Shown here one piece after another: positions 8,852 to 19,729 of a stretch of 64,000 bases of DNA (positions are counted from its first letter, which is position 1; every line of letters begins with the position of its first letter). Made by a program: the position numbers and the translations under genes. This DNA is from Shewanella putrefaciens (lineage in GTDB: Bacteria; Pseudomonadota; Gammaproteobacteria; Enterobacterales; Shewanellaceae), in assembly GCF_016406305.1 (NCBI RefSeq), contig NZ_CP066369.1, positions 1,134,501 to 1,198,500 of the forward strand, read 5' to 3'. The notes beneath the pieces were generated by a model. That model made no database searches and had not been told where the DNA came from. It saw only the letters and a list, made by a program, of their open reading frames with translations.

Positions 8852-11674
8852 ATGAGCGACTATAAATTTACTTTGAATTTGCCGGAAACAGAGTTTCCGA
8901 TGCGTGGTAATTTGGCAAATCGCGAGCCAGAGATGTTAGAGCGCTGGACAAAAGACGGTCTGTACCAGCAGATCCGCGATAGCCGCATTGGCCGCACTCC
9001 CTTCATTTTGCATGATGGTCCACCCTATGCGAATGGCAGCATTCATATTGGTCACTCCGTAAATAAAATCCTTAAGGACATCATTGTTAAGTCAAAAACC
9101 CTATCAGGTTTTGATGCGCCTTATGTCCCTGGCTGGGATTGTCATGGCCTACCCATTGAACTCAAAGTTGAACAAAAAGTCGGTAAGCCTGGCCAAAAAA
9201 TCTCTGCGGCAGAATTTCGCGAAGAATGCCGTAAATACGCGGCTGAGCAAGTGAATGGTCAGCGTGAAGACTTCGTTCGCCTAGGTGTGCTCGGTGATTG
9301 GTACAATCCGTATCTCACTATGGATTTTTCAACCGAAGCGAATATTGTGCGCTCTTTGTCAAAAGTGATTGAAAACGGTCACTTGCACAAAGGGGTGAAG
9401 CCTGTTCACTGGTGTACTGACTGTGGTTCAGCACTTGCCGAAGCCGAAGTTGAATACGAAGACAAGACATCACCCGCTATCGATGTGGCTTTTATCGCCG
9501 CAGATAGCAAGGCCGTTGTCGCTAAGTTCGGGGTAAGCGATTACTCACATCCAGTCGCTATGGTGATTTGGACGACTACGCCATGGACTTTGCCCGCAAA
9601 CCGCGCTTTATCTATCAGCCCAGAGCTTGATTACAGCTTGGTTGAATTTGTGAAAGATGGCGTGACCCACGCGGTGATCTTAGCCGATGTGTTAGTTGAA
9701 GCTTGTATGACTCGTTATAGCGCCGAGAGCCACAGCGTGTTAGCCAAAGTAAAAGGCGCAGCACTTGAGCTGGTTCGCTTTAAGCATCCATTCTTAGCCT
9801 TTGATGTGCCTGCGATTTTAGGTGATCACGTGACAACCGATGCGGGTACCGGTGTGGTTCACACCGCCCCTGGCCACGGCCAAGACGACTTTGTCGTCGG
9901 TCAAAAATACGGTTTAGAAGTGGCAAACCCCGTTGGCGATAACGGTGTTTACAAACCAGATACTGAATTTTTTGCCGGCCAACATGTCTTTAAAGCCAAC
10001 GACAATGTCGTCGCGCTGCTGAAAGAGAAAGGTGCATTGTTGCACCATGTCGCCTATCGCCACAGCTATCCACATTGCTGGCGCCACAAGACACCGATTA
10101 TTTTCCGCGCAACGCCGCAGTGGTTTATCTCTATGGATAACCACGGGTTACGAGCGCAAGCATTGAAAGAAATTGAACAGACCCAGTGGATCCCTGATTG
10201 GGGCCAGAGTCGTATCGAGAAGATGGTCGAAAATCGTCCAGATTGGTGTATCTCGCGTCAACGTACTTGGGGCGTGCCTATTACCTTATTTGTACATCGA
10301 GAAACTGAAGAATTACACCCAGATTCTGTCTCGTTAATGGCGCGGGTAGCCAATCGTATTGAACAGCAAGGCATTCAAGCCTGGTGGGATCTCGATGCTA
10401 CAGAGTTGCTTGGTGACGAAGCGGAGCAATACCGTAAAGTGACTGATACTTTGGACGTTTGGTACGATTCAGGTTCTACTTTTGCCTCTGTTATTGCCGC
10501 TCGCCCTGAATTCCATGGTCATGGCGTGGATCTTTACCTCGAAGGCAGCGACCAGCACCGCGGTTGGTTTATGTCATCTTTAATGATTTCAACGGCAATG
10601 AATGGCAAAGCACCATACAAGCAAGTGCTTACTCACGGTTTTACCGTCGATGGCAAAGGCCGTAAGATGTCAAAATCTATCGGTAACGTGATTGCACCGC
10701 AAACGGTAACGAATAAATTAGGCGCCGATATTCTGCGCTTATGGGTTGCGGCGACGGACTATAGTGGTGAGATGACGGTTTCCGATGAAATCTTAAATCG
10801 CAGCGCCGATGCCTACCGCCGTATTCGTAACACTGCTCGTTTCCTATTGGCCAACTTAAACGGTTTTGATCCAGCGAAGGATTTAGTTGCCGTAGAAGAT
10901 ATGGTGGCGCTCGATCGCTGGGCGGTTCGCCGTGCGGCTGCACTACAGCAGGAAATTATTGAGGCTTTTGAGCAATATAACTTCCATAGCGTGACACAGA
11001 AATTAATGCAGTTCTGTTCAGTTGAACTGGGTAGTTTCTATTTAGACATCATTAAAGATCGTCAGTATACGGCTAAGCAAGAAGGCCATGCGCGCCGTAG
11101 CTGCCAATCTGCGTTATTCCATATTGCTGAAGCTATGGTGCGCTGGATTGCGCCAATCTTAAGCTTTACTGCCGATGAAGTATGGCAATTATTGCCAGGT
11201 GAGCGCGATGCCTATGTTTTCACTCAAGAGTGGTATCAAGGTCTGCAATCTATCACTTTAGAGACGGATCTGAGCGATGACTATTGGCAGCAATTATTGA
11301 CTGTGCGCAATGAAGTGAACAAGGTCATTGAGCAAGCTCGCCGTGATAAACGTATTGGTGGTTCCTTAGAGGCGGAAGTGACTCTATTTGCCGATGCTGC
11401 GTTGACCGAGCAATTAACCCATATCGGTGATGAACTGCGCTTTGTACTTTTGACCTCAGCAGCGAAAGTGTTACCGCTTGCCGATGCAACGACCGATGCG
11501 GTTGAAACTGAGCTGGCTTCATTGAAGTTATTAGTGACGGCAAGCGCTGCACAAAAGTGTGAGCGTTGTTGGCACCACAGGGAAGAGGTTGGCACCATTG
11601 AGGCCCACCCAACCCTTTGTACTCGCTGCGTAACAAACATTGAAGGCGACGGCGAAGTTCGTCAGTTTGCGTAA
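8852..11674 (+). CDS. ileS: Isoleucyl-tRNA synthetase
   Basis: A 940-residue class I aminoacyl-tRNA synthetase that charges tRNA-Ile and edits misactivated valine. The HIGH motif appears as HIGH at residues 65-68 and the KMSKS loop around residue 606. The CP1 editing domain lies between them ([28 protein letters not shown]). The C-terminus carries the zinc-binding CERCWHH...CTRC cysteines typical of the bacterial type. It lies 32 bp after ribF and is followed by lspA after 9 bp. Confidence 0.98.
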   Translation: MSDYKFTLNLPETEFPMRGNLANREPEMLERWTKDGLYQQIRDSRIGRTPFILHDGPPYANGSIHIGHSVNKILKDIIVKSKTLSGFDAPYVPGWDCHGLPIELKVEQKVGKPGQKISAAEFREECRKYAAEQVNGQREDFVRLGVLGDWYNPYLTMDFSTEANIVRSLSKVIENGHLHKGVKPVHWCTDCGSALAEAEVEYEDKTSPAIDVAFIAADSKAVVAKFGVSDYSHPVAMVIWTTTPWTLPANRALSISPELDYSLVEFVKDGVTHAVILADVLVEACMTRYSAESHSVLAKVKGAALELVRFKHPFLAFDVPAILGDHVTTDAGTGVVHTAPGHGQDDFVVGQKYGLEVANPVGDNGVYKPDTEFFAGQHVFKANDNVVALLKEKGALLHHVAYRHSYPHCWRHKTPIIFRATPQWFISMDNHGLRAQALKEIEQTQWIPDWGQSRIEKMVENRPDWCISRQRTWGVPITLFVHRETEELHPDSVSLMARVANRIEQQGIQAWWDLDATELLGDEAEQYRKVTDTLDVWYDSGSTFASVIAARPEFHGHGVDLYLEGSDQHRGWFMSSLMISTAMNGKAPYKQVLTHGFTVDGKGRKMSKSIGNVIAPQTVTNKLGADILRLWVAATDYSGEMTVSDEILNRSADAYRRIRNTARFLLANLNGFDPAKDLVAVEDMVALDRWAVRRAAALQQEIIEAFEQYNFHSVTQKLMQFCSVELGSFYLDIIKDRQYTAKQEGHARRSCQSALFHIAEAMVRWIAPILSFTADEVWQLLPGERDAYVFTQEWYQGLQSITLETDLSDDYWQQLLTVRNEVNKVIEQARRDKRIGGSLEAEVTLFADAALTEQLTHIGDELRFVLLTSAAKVLPLADATTDAVETELASLKLLVTASAAQKCERCWHHREEVGTIEAHPTLCTRCVTNIEGDGEVRQFA

Positions 11675-11683
11675 AGGATTTGT

Positions 11684-12196
11684 ATGCCATTAACTTGGAA
11701 GGACAGTGGCTTGCGTTGGTATTGGGTAGCTGTATTGGTGTTTTTGGCCGATCAGCTATCTAAGCAATGGGTCTTAGCCAATTTTGATTTGTTTGAATCT
11801 GTGCAGTTATTGCCCTTTTTTAATTTTACCTATGTCCGTAACTATGGTGCCGCTTTTAGTTTTTTAAGTGAAGCCGGTGGTTGGCAGCGTTGGCTGTTTA
11901 CCATTATTGCTGTGGGTTTTAGCACCTTATTAACCCTTTGGTTGCGTAAGCAATCGGCTTCATTATGGAAGTTGAACTTAGCTTATACCTTAGTGATAGG
12001 TGGTGCTTTAGGTAATTTAATCGATAGATTAGTGCATGGCTTTGTGGTGGACTTTATCGATTTTTATTGGGGAAAAAGCCATTATCCGGCTTTTAACATT
12101 GCCGACTCAGCGATTTTTATCGGTGCCGTATTGATCATTTGGGATTCATTCTTAAGCGGTAAATCCGAGCAAAATACAAGCGAAGGGGTGAAGTAG
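11684..12196 (+). CDS. lspA: Prolipoprotein signal peptidase (signal peptidase II)
   Basis: A 170-residue inner membrane aspartyl protease that removes signal peptides from diacylglyceryl-modified prolipoproteins. Four membrane segments are visible. The conserved blocks VRNYGAAFSFL, GGALGNLIDR and FNIADSAI contain the two catalytic aspartates. It would process the lipoproteins predicted elsewhere in this window (M28 peptidase, hexosaminidase, RlpA-like). Its TAG stop shares one base with the fkpB GTG start, indicating translational coupling. Confidence 0.97.
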   Translation: MPLTWKDSGLRWYWVAVLVFLADQLSKQWVLANFDLFESVQLLPFFNFTYVRNYGAAFSFLSEAGGWQRWLFTIIAVGFSTLLTLWLRKQSASLWKLNLAYTLVIGGALGNLIDRLVHGFVVDFIDFYWGKSHYPAFNIADSAIFIGAVLIIWDSFLSGKSEQNTSEGVK

Positions 12197-12618
12197 TGAC
12201 TGTTACACGTTCATTGTTGTGCCATATGAATATTGTGCTAGAAGATGGCTCAACGGCCGATAGTACTAAAGCCTCCGGTAAACCAGCGCGTTTGAATGTG
12301 GGCGATGGTACTTTGAGCCCTGCATTTGAGGCTCAACTAGCCAAACTGAATGAAGGGGATAAACACAGTTTTACCCTAAACGCTGTGGATGCCTTTGGCG
12401 AATCGAATCCCGATGCAATTCATTATATGGATAGAAGCCGTTTCCCTGCGGACATGACGTTAGAAGCGGGTGTGATTGTCAGTTTTGCAGGGCCAGGCGG
12501 CAGTGAGATCCCAGGTATTGTCCGTGATGTTGCGGGTGATTCCATCACAGTCGATCTGAATCATCCTCTGGCTGGGCACAAAATCACATTTGAACTGGAT
12601 GTTGTAAAGGTACTTTAA
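12196..12618 (+). CDS. fkpB: FKBP-type peptidyl-prolyl cis-trans isomerase (SlpA/FkpB)
   Basis: A 140-residue SlyD/SlpA-type FKBP that catalyses proline isomerisation and acts as a folding helper in the cytoplasm. The FKBP half-sites are [10 protein letters not shown] near the N-terminus and [13 protein letters not shown]. The inserted IF (chaperone) domain spans about residues 70-120 ([19 protein letters not shown]), and [18 protein letters not shown] closes the FKBP fold. It starts with GTG overlapping the lspA stop, in the conserved lspA-fkpB-ispH order. Confidence 0.95.
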   Translation: MTVTRSLLCHMNIVLEDGSTADSTKASGKPARLNVGDGTLSPAFEAQLAKLNEGDKHSFTLNAVDAFGESNPDAIHYMDRSRFPADMTLEAGVIVSFAGPGGSEIPGIVRDVAGDSITVDLNHPLAGHKITFELDVVKVL

Positions 12619-12619
12619 A

Positions 12620-13576
12620 ATGAAATTCGATCCTACCAGCCCTAGTTTGAATATTATGCTTGCCAACCCGCGAGGCTTTTGTGCGGGAGTAGATCGGGCG
12701 ATTAGTATAGTCGAACGCGCACTTGAGCTATTTTCACCCCCGATTTATGTTCGCCATGAAGTGGTCCATAACCGTTATGTGGTGCAGAATCTTAAAGATC
12801 GTGGTGCTGTTTTTGTCGAAGAATTAGACCAAGTTCCTGATAACAATATAGTGATCTTTAGTGCCCATGGGGTTTCTCAAGCGGTGAGGGCTGAGGCCAA
12901 GGCACGTGGCTTAAGGGTCTTCGATGCGACTTGCCCCTTAGTCACTAAAGTACATCTGCAAGTGACCCGTGCTAGCCGTAAAGGGATCGAATGCATTTTA
13001 ATTGGCCATGAAGGTCACCCAGAAGTTGAAGGAACAATGGGGCAATACGATAACCCTAATGGTGGTGTTTATCTGATTGAATCCCCTGCAGATGTCGATG
13101 CTCTAGTCGTTCGCAATCCCGATAATCTTTGCTTTGTAACCCAAACAACCTTATCGGTAGATGATACTTTAGATATTATTGCGGCACTGCAAAAACGTTT
13201 TCCCTCGATCGAAGGACCGCGTAAAGATGATATCTGTTATGCGACACAAAATCGTCAAGATGCGGTGCGTAATTTGTCTGCCGATGTGGATTTATTGATA
13301 GTTGTAGGTTCTAAGAACAGCTCTAACTCTAATCGGCTGCGTGAGCTTGCATTAAAGACGGGAACTGAATCATATCTGGTGGATACTGCGGATGATGTTG
13401 AATCAAGCTGGTTTAATAATGTAACACGTGTTGCCGTTACCGCTGGGGCGTCTGCACCTGAAGTATTAGTACAACAAGTGGTTCAAGCGATAGCTAAGTT
13501 GGCTCCGAGTGTTGTGACCGAAGTTGAAGGTCGTAAAGAGGACACTGTTTTTGCTGTCCCAGCTGAATTACGTTGA
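12620..13576 (+). CDS. ispH: 4-hydroxy-3-methylbut-2-enyl diphosphate reductase
   Basis: A 318-residue iron-sulfur enzyme that makes isopentenyl and dimethylallyl diphosphate in the last step of the MEP isoprenoid pathway. The three cluster cysteines are seen at Cys21 ([12 protein letters not shown]), Cys105 ([11 protein letters not shown]) and Cys206 ([10 protein letters not shown]). The [10 protein letters not shown] substrate loop is also present. The ATG lies one base after the fkpB stop. It is the last gene of the cluster and is followed by a strong terminator. Confidence 0.98.
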   Translation: MKFDPTSPSLNIMLANPRGFCAGVDRAISIVERALELFSPPIYVRHEVVHNRYVVQNLKDRGAVFVEELDQVPDNNIVIFSAHGVSQAVRAEAKARGLRVFDATCPLVTKVHLQVTRASRKGIECILIGHEGHPEVEGTMGQYDNPNGGVYLIESPADVDALVVRNPDNLCFVTQTTLSVDDTLDIIAALQKRFPSIEGPRKDDICYATQNRQDAVRNLSADVDLLIVVGSKNSSNSNRLRELALKTGTESYLVDTADDVESSWFNNVTRVAVTAGASAPEVLVQQVVQAIAKLAPSVVTEVEGRKEDTVFAVPAELR

Positions 13577-13603
13577 TCAACTTCAATTAATCCACTTCAA
13601 TCT

Positions 13604-13644
13604 AGCTAATAAAAAAGAGGCCTAAGGCCTCTTTTTTATTAGCT
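13604..13644 (+). terminator. Strong rho-independent terminator after ispH
   Basis: A 19-bp perfect inverted repeat, AGCTAATAAAAAAGAGGCC and its complement, surrounds a TAA loop, with a T6 run in the descending arm. It closes the ribF-ispH cluster. Confidence 0.92.
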
Positions 13645-13804
13645 AAAATTTCCCAAATGCATACAAAGCATAATGGCATCAAGGCTTATATGCTATTGTT
13701 ACTGGCTACTTACATTTTAGTCATCTATTATTAACTCCTGATGATGTTTTTATCGTAAGATTAAGATTTTTAAAGGGTAAATTGCTGAAAAGCTTGTCAA
13801 AAAT

Positions 13805-14365
13805 ATGACTAAATTCGAACATTTGACACAAAAGGGATTTCAACGAGGCTTCTCATTAATCGAAGTGCTTGTCGCATTGGTGATCTTAATTATCGGCTTA
13901 ATAGGCATTTTTAATCTGCACATAGTCGCAAAGCGAAGTAGCTTCGAGTCATTCCAGCAGACACAGGCTTCATATTATGCCAACGATATCATCAACCGGA
14001 TGAAGCTTAATCGAACGCAGATCGGTAGTTATGTAGGTGAATATACGGGGACTCCCGACGCTGCTGGGAAGGAATGTACTAACGCCACTCTATGCAGTCC
14101 TACAGAATTACAGCAATGGGATATTTTTGAGTGGCAGTCAGCCCTCATTGGTGAAGCAGAAACTATTGGAACTCAAAATGTGGGGGGCCTTGACTCTCCC
14201 ACTGGTTGTATTCAAGTCGCTAATAATGATGTTTTAGTGGTAATTGTATGGCGTGGAATACGTAAAACGAGTATTGATACATCAGCTATTGAGGACGTCT
14301 CTAGTACATGTGGTGCGGATACGGAAAATCGCCGAATATTTTCCATTAAAACGGTGATTATATAA
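13805..14365 (+). CDS. pilV: Type IV pilus minor pilin PilV-like
   Basis: A 186-residue prepilin. The PilD cleavage site is RGF|SLIEV with Glu at mature position 5, followed by a hydrophobic helix ALVILIIGLIGIFNL. The C-terminal globular part has four spaced cysteines. Minor pilins of this type help prime pilus assembly together with PilW, PilX and PilY1. It is the first gene of a six-gene operon. The Shine-Dalgarno element before the ATG is weak, so the start could lie a few codons away; the prepilin leader is short either way. Confidence 0.88.
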   Translation: MTKFEHLTQKGFQRGFSLIEVLVALVILIIGLIGIFNLHIVAKRSSFESFQQTQASYYANDIINRMKLNRTQIGSYVGEYTGTPDAAGKECTNATLCSPTELQQWDIFEWQSALIGEAETIGTQNVGGLDSPTGCIQVANNDVLVVIVWRGIRKTSIDTSAIEDVSSTCGADTENRRIFSIKTVII

Positions 14366-15361
14366 ATGAAAATAGCAATTATGGTTATAGCAAAGATGAA
14401 ACCGCAGTCAGGCATGTCACTTGTCGAATTGATGGTTGCTATGGTGATAGGTCTATTTTTGACGACTGGTGTATTCACTATGTTTAGTATGTCTTCATCG
14501 AATGTCACTACAACCAGTCAATTTAATCAATTACAGGAGAATGGGCGTATTGCATTAGCCATTATGGAGCGGGATATCAGTCAGTTAGGTTTTATGGGGG
14601 ACTTAACAGGGACTGATTTTATTATTGGAACAAATACAAATGTTGAGATAGCAGCCCTAACTTCCGATTGTGTTGGAGCGGGCTTAAATAATGCAACTTT
14701 GCCTGATGATAAGCCTGCACATTTTAGACGGCTTTGGGGGTATGAGAACACTACCACGAGTGAGTATCTCAGTTGTTTGGATTACGATGATGTGAAAGCT
14801 GATACTGATGTTTTACAGTTAAAACGTTTCCTAGGTCCAAGTGTATTAAAGGGCGATAGCAATGCAATTTATGCTGCATCAAATTCATCACAAGTGGCAT
14901 TTTTTGTTGGTGAGAACCCTGCCGCAACGATAGAAAACTCGAGGATTTGGGAGTATCAGCATCATGTGTACTTCATTGCTGATGATGCAAGTGGAATACC
15001 TATTTTGCGGCGTAAAACTTTAACCAGTACAGGTATGAGTAACGATGAGCAATTGGTTGAAGGCATAGAAAATATTCGGTTTTTGTATGGATTTGATAAT
15101 GATGGTGATAGTACTCCTGATAGTTTTATGTCTGCTTCAAATGTGACTGAATTGATGTGGGATAATGAAGGATTTCAAAGGCTTGTGGCTATTAAGGCCT
15201 TTATATTGGTTCGTTCTATTAATCAAGATAGAAGTTATACCAATGATACACAATATCAGCTTGGTGATAAGACAATAACTATCCCTGCAAATGACCACTA
15301 TCGTCGTAAAATTATGTCCACAACAATAGTACTGGAAAATCCAGTACTGATTCGTAGTTGA
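14366..15361 (+). CDS. pilW: Type IV pilus minor pilin PilW-like
   Basis: A 331-residue prepilin with cleavage motif SGM|SLVELMVAMVIGLF and a long C-terminal domain typical of PilW. The block QLQENGRIALAIMERDISQLGF is characteristic. The ATG follows the pilV stop without a gap, implying translational coupling. An internal ATG (14396, MKPQSGMSL) would give a more usual leader length and cannot be excluded. It works with the neighbouring minor pilins in the pilus-tip priming complex. Confidence 0.9.
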   Translation: MKIAIMVIAKMKPQSGMSLVELMVAMVIGLFLTTGVFTMFSMSSSNVTTTSQFNQLQENGRIALAIMERDISQLGFMGDLTGTDFIIGTNTNVEIAALTSDCVGAGLNNATLPDDKPAHFRRLWGYENTTTSEYLSCLDYDDVKADTDVLQLKRFLGPSVLKGDSNAIYAASNSSQVAFFVGENPAATIENSRIWEYQHHVYFIADDASGIPILRRKTLTSTGMSNDEQLVEGIENIRFLYGFDNDGDSTPDSFMSASNVTELMWDNEGFQRLVAIKAFILVRSINQDRSYTNDTQYQLGDKTITIPANDHYRRKIMSTTIVLENPVLIRS

Positions 15362-15373
15362 CCGGAGTTGTAA

Positions 15374-15808
15374 ATGAAGAAACAAAAAGGGGTAGTGCTG
15401 TTTTTCGCATTAATTGTTTTGATCATTATGACGGTCATTGGTGTTGCTTTAGCTGTTAATTCAACACAGTCATTACGAATGTCTGGTGCAGGTACAGAAA
15501 GGATTGAGGCTAAGGCAATTGCAGATGGTGGCTTAGAGCAGATAATTTCTGATTATTCAGGAGCGCTATTAGCTAATCTTAATGCAGAAACAGATACGGC
15601 TGTCTTTAATGGGAATCAAAAGTTAACACCTTTACCTGAAACGGGTGTGCGTGATGTTGGGTGTCAAAGAACTTCGAATGCAACGGGTGCGAATTTGGTT
15701 AGTTGTAGAAGAGTTGAGATTAGTAGTTCTGTGACTTTCGGTAGGGATAACCTTGGCTCGCTAACTGTTGTTTCGGGTGTCGAGCAGCAAGTGCTAACAG
15801 GAAATTAA
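15374..15808 (+). CDS. pilX: Type IV pilus minor pilin PilX-like
   Basis: A 144-residue protein beginning MKKQKGVVLFFALIVLIIMT, the PilX N-terminal pattern in which Gly6 precedes the mature Val and the hydrophobic helix lacks the Glu5 of standard pilins at the usual place. The following GAGTERIEAKAIADGGLEQ also fits. GGAG lies 6 nt before the ATG. It sits between pilW and pilY1, as in Pseudomonas-type clusters. Confidence 0.86.
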   Translation: MKKQKGVVLFFALIVLIIMTVIGVALAVNSTQSLRMSGAGTERIEAKAIADGGLEQIISDYSGALLANLNAETDTAVFNGNQKLTPLPETGVRDVGCQRTSNATGANLVSCRRVEISSSVTFGRDNLGSLTVVSGVEQQVLTGN

Positions 15809-15812
15809 AGTT

Positions 15813-18800
15813 ATGTTGAAACAAATCTTTTGTGCTCTGATCGTTATAATGGTAACCATTACAGGGCAAATACATGCAGATGATACAGAGCTTTATCTTG
15901 TTGACTCCACAGTTAGTACTGGCAAGCGTCCACAAGTGTTATTTATATTTGATAATTCAGGGAGTATGTCCACTGAAGATCAGAATGCTGTCAGCTCTTA
16001 TTGTTCACCAGAAGATGTTGGTGATACATGCTCATATGCGCCCGGTTTTGAAAGTTATTTAGCTGGTTATTCTGGTTATATTAATGAAAAAGGGATCTAT
16101 TGGAACGCAGGAGGAATTGATAATACCAGTAATATGCCTACACCCGATGTGCCAAGTGATTCTCGTCGATTTTATGCAGACAATAATAATTGTCAAAAGG
16201 CTGCGGAAGCATTAGTAAGTAGGGGACGTTACACTGGTTTACTACGAGAGTTTAAAGCCAGTGGTAATACTGGTAAATGGACCCCTTTAGCGGAAAATGA
16301 AGGATTTAATCAAGGCCAAATTGTTGATTGTTATCAAGATATTGTGGATAGTGAGCCAGGGAATCCAGGGGCGAAGAAACAAGGCAATTCAACTACGTCT
16401 TATGCTCCTGGATATCCGATAGACCAAAAAGCCATGTATACCACAGGTACCGATAGTGCTGCTCGGGATGCAAGCCTAGCTGGTACAGATTTTGGAAAAG
16501 GCTCTCCGGTCACACTTTACACTGCTCACTATTTAGTTTGGTATAAATGGGTCACCCAAACAGAAGAAGGACAAAATAGTGGTGGTACTGGCACTAGACT
16601 AGATGTTGCTAAAGATGCAATATCAACGGCATTAACGGATTTAAGTTTAGATATTGACGCTGGGTTGGCTATATTTAATTTAAATTATGCTGCTGAAGGA
16701 GATGCAGATGGTGGAAGAATTGTTTCGGATATAAAGGAGTTAACGAGTGCGAATCAGGCTGCACTCCTGTCATTAATAAATGGGATGCCTGCTCAGACAA
16801 ATACCCCCCTTTGTGAAACGCTTTACGAAGCTTATCAGTACTTTAGTGGGGGACCTGTAACTTTTGGGAATAAAGATAGTAATGCCAAGGGAAAGTATAG
16901 TATTAGTGGTTATGTTCCCAATAGCCCTCCGAGTATTCTGAGTTCCGGCAATTACACCACGCCATTTAAGAAGTGCCCTGATACTGCTTATATTATTTAC
17001 ATTACCGATGGTGCACCAACTTTAGATCATTCAGCCGATCTTGCGATTCAATCATTAACGGGTTCCGCTAAAATTCAAGCTGATTACAGTGGCTTCGAAT
17101 TTACTAATGATAAGGGTGTGAAGGAGACCAGTTATTTACCCGCTTTAGCCGCATACATGGCTAATAATGATTTGGTTGCTGGTGTTACTGATGCTAATGG
17201 TGTTGATAACAAACAAAATGTGAGGATCTTTACTATTGGTTTTTCTGATGGTGCCGATGTTGCGGCTGCATTGTTGGAAGAAACAGCTTTTAGAGGTGGC
17301 AATTCCAGAGATGCTCAAGGCATTTCTAGGGGCTATTATGTAGCCAAAAATGGCTTAGATTTAGTACAAGCAATGGATGATGTATTAAAGTCAATTTTAT
17401 CAATTGATTCATCTTTTACTTCCCCCAGTATTGCAAGTAATAATTTCGATAAAACGCAGACATATAACTCGGCTTATTTTGCGATGTTTTTACCTGGCGA
17501 AGGTCCTCGGTGGAGTGGAAATCTGAAAAAGTTAAAGGTTAACTCCGCAGGTGAGATTGTGGGGCCTGGTGGTGTTACAAATGCAATCGATACTAATGGA
17601 AATATAGCCTCGAGCACTTGTACATATTGGAATACTTGTCCTGCCAACGCCCCCGATGGCAACAAAGTCAATTCGGGAGGTGTATTGCCAATATTGAGAA
17701 GTACCCTTAAAAATAGAAAGCTCATATCCCTTAGTGGCTCTAGTCTGGTCGATATTAGTTCTACAAACTTTGTAACTAATTACTCCCAAGCTGATTTAGA
17801 TTGGCTCTATGGTGTTGATGTGGACGATGATAATAATAATGAGAGTTCCACTGATGCTAGGGAAGACATTATGGGAGATCCACTACATTCTAAACCTTTA
17901 GCTATTAACTTTGGTTCTGCGACTGTTTTGGATGTACGGATTATCGTTGGGACTAACCAAGGCTTAGTGCATATGTTCAAGGACTCGGATGCGGGGAGTA
18001 CTGATTATTCAGTAGGTACAGTTTCCGAATCTTGGGCATTTATTCCCAATGAACTTTGGGGGAATATTCCAAAATTGAGGGACAATACTGCTACCGGTGT
18101 CCATTCTGTTTATGGTATGGATTTATCTCCGGTTGCTTATACAGAGACTGTTAATGCTGCGGTAACCAAAGCATGGGTGTTTTTAGGTATGCGCAGTGGA
18201 GGCTCATCCTATTATGCGTTAGATATTTCAACACCAGATTCACCTTCGTTCAAGTGGATGATAAATTCAGATACAGCAAATTTCGAAGATCTCGGCCAAA
18301 CTTGGTCGCAACCTGTAGTTACCTCCCTTAAAGGAGTCAGTGATCCAGTATTAATTTTGGGCGGTGGCATGGCATCATCCCAAGGTACTGGGCAAGCTGT
18401 GTATATTGTTAATGCAAATACTGGATCATATATCACAAAATTTACCGATTCAGGTATGGGCAGTATAGCTACAAAAGTTGCTGTACTCGATAGTGATAAT
18501 GATGGTCATACCGACAGAATCTATGCCAGTGATATTATCGGTAATGTGTGGAGGATGGACTTGGCCGGAACAGATATGACTAAATGGACAGTATTTAAGT
18601 TTGCTTCGATTGCAGGTACTGCACCTGATAATCGAATGTTTTTTGCTGAACCAGTGATTGCTCAGACCGAATTTAATAATGTGCATTCAGATGGTACAAC
18701 CTTGAGTTATCAAAAGGTTCCCTATGATGCTGTAGCTATTGGTTCGGGGAATCGTGATCACCCGTTGGATGTAGTGACAAATGATATGTTTTATATATTT

Positions 18801-19322
18801 CAAGATCGTAATGTCGTCACTCAGAATTTTGATACTGCTCCAGAGACGTTAACTGTACTAGATTTATATAATGTGACAAATGCGGCGCCAACTTCTGAGT
18901 CAGATAATCTTGCCTTTGGGCAAAAGAGGGGCTGGTATTATGACTTTGTGGCTAAAGGGGAAAAAAGCTTATCCGCCTCACTAATTTTTGACGGAAAAGT
19001 ATATTTTACTTCATTTGTCCCCCCCACTAATCAAACCGTGGATTTGGATGCTGGAGTTTGTGGTTTTTCTGGACAAGGTAGACTCTATGTTTTTGATTTA
19101 CATAAAGGTACAAGAACATCTAGTACACTCTACTATGAAGTAGGAGAGCGTGTTCCCGATACTCCGCAGATTGTTATTCCAAAACCTGAGGATGGTAAGG
19201 AAGCCGAAGCTTATGTTATAGGTGTGGGCAAAGGGGAGTGTGAAAATGGAGAATGTAAGGGCACTATTGGACTCGGTAGTGGCTTAGATACCAATAAAAT
19301 CTATTACCATATTGATGAGTGA
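15813..19322 (+). CDS. pilY1: Type IV pilus tip adhesin / assembly protein PilY1
   Basis: A 1169-residue secreted protein with a cleavable signal peptide (about residues 1-23). An N-terminal von Willebrand factor A domain begins at about residue 40, with the MIDAS motif DNSGS at residues 47-51. The C-terminal half is the PilY1 beta-propeller, starting near GDPLHSKPLAINFG, with the calcium-binding loop DSDNDGHTDRIYASD from about residue 893. PilY1 caps the pilus, opposes retraction when calcium is bound and can act in adhesion or surface sensing. The TGA overlaps the pilE start. Confidence 0.94.
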   Translation: MLKQIFCALIVIMVTITGQIHADDTELYLVDSTVSTGKRPQVLFIFDNSGSMSTEDQNAVSSYCSPEDVGDTCSYAPGFESYLAGYSGYINEKGIYWNAGGIDNTSNMPTPDVPSDSRRFYADNNNCQKAAEALVSRGRYTGLLREFKASGNTGKWTPLAENEGFNQGQIVDCYQDIVDSEPGNPGAKKQGNSTTSYAPGYPIDQKAMYTTGTDSAARDASLAGTDFGKGSPVTLYTAHYLVWYKWVTQTEEGQNSGGTGTRLDVAKDAISTALTDLSLDIDAGLAIFNLNYAAEGDADGGRIVSDIKELTSANQAALLSLINGMPAQTNTPLCETLYEAYQYFSGGPVTFGNKDSNAKGKYSISGYVPNSPPSILSSGNYTTPFKKCPDTAYIIYITDGAPTLDHSADLAIQSLTGSAKIQADYSGFEFTNDKGVKETSYLPALAAYMANNDLVAGVTDANGVDNKQNVRIFTIGFSDGADVAAALLEETAFRGGNSRDAQGISRGYYVAKNGLDLVQAMDDVLKSILSIDSSFTSPSIASNNFDKTQTYNSAYFAMFLPGEGPRWSGNLKKLKVNSAGEIVGPGGVTNAIDTNGNIASSTCTYWNTCPANAPDGNKVNSGGVLPILRSTLKNRKLISLSGSSLVDISSTNFVTNYSQADLDWLYGVDVDDDNNNESSTDAREDIMGDPLHSKPLAINFGSATVLDVRIIVGTNQGLVHMFKDSDAGSTDYSVGTVSESWAFIPNELWGNIPKLRDNTATGVHSVYGMDLSPVAYTETVNAAVTKAWVFLGMRSGGSSYYALDISTPDSPSFKWMINSDTANFEDLGQTWSQPVVTSLKGVSDPVLILGGGMASSQGTGQAVYIVNANTGSYITKFTDSGMGSIATKVAVLDSDNDGHTDRIYASDIIGNVWRMDLAGTDMTKWTVFKFASIAGTAPDNRMFFAEPVIAQTEFNNVHSDGTTLSYQKVPYDAVAIGSGNRDHPLDVVTNDMFYIFQDRNVVTQNFDTAPETLTVLDLYNVTNAAPTSESDNLAFGQKRGWYYDFVAKGEKSLSASLIFDGKVYFTSFVPPTNQTVDLDAGVCGFSGQGRLYVFDLHKGTRTSSTLYYEVGERVPDTPQIVIPKPEDGKEAEAYVIGVGKGECENGECKGTIGLGSGLDTNKIYYHIDE

Positions 19323-19729
19323 TGTTGATGAATAAGAAGAATAGTTCACAGGGCTTTACTTTAATTGAAGTGATGATTGCAGTTGTGATTGTTGGTATTT
19401 TAGCTGCGATTGCCTATCCATCGTATATTGATTACATCATTAAGAGTGGGCGTTCGGAAGGTGTTGCTGCGGTAATGAATGTGGCAAATTTGCAGGAGCA
19501 GTATTATTTGGATAATCGTGCTTATACGACAGATATGACAAAGCTTGGCCTACCAGCAAGCCCCTTTCTTACTGAGCATGGATATTATAGTGTTGCTTCT
19601 GCTGGTACGAGCTCGTTTACGATTACGGCAACAGCGAAAGGGAACCAAGCAAGTCGAGATTCTACTTGTGCAACTATTACTATGACATCAGCGGGTGTAA
19701 AAGGCCCGTCAGCGGAGTGTTGGAAATGA
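19322..19729 (+). CDS. pilE: Type IV pilin PilE-like
   Basis: A prepilin of about 135 residues with cleavage site QGF|TLIEVMIAVVIVGILAAIAYPSY and two C-terminal cysteines forming the probable D-loop disulfide. The ATG at 19322 overlaps the pilY1 TGA (TGATG); ATG at 19328 is an alternative and an in-frame GTG lies at 19319. In clusters with PilY1, the PilE-type pilin is a minor subunit next to the tip rather than the major pilin, which is presumably encoded elsewhere. Confidence 0.92.
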   Translation: MLMNKKNSSQGFTLIEVMIAVVIVGILAAIAYPSYIDYIIKSGRSEGVAAVMNVANLQEQYYLDNRAYTTDMTKLGLPASPFLTEHGYYSVASAGTSSFTITATAKGNQASRDSTCATITMTSAGVKGPSAECWK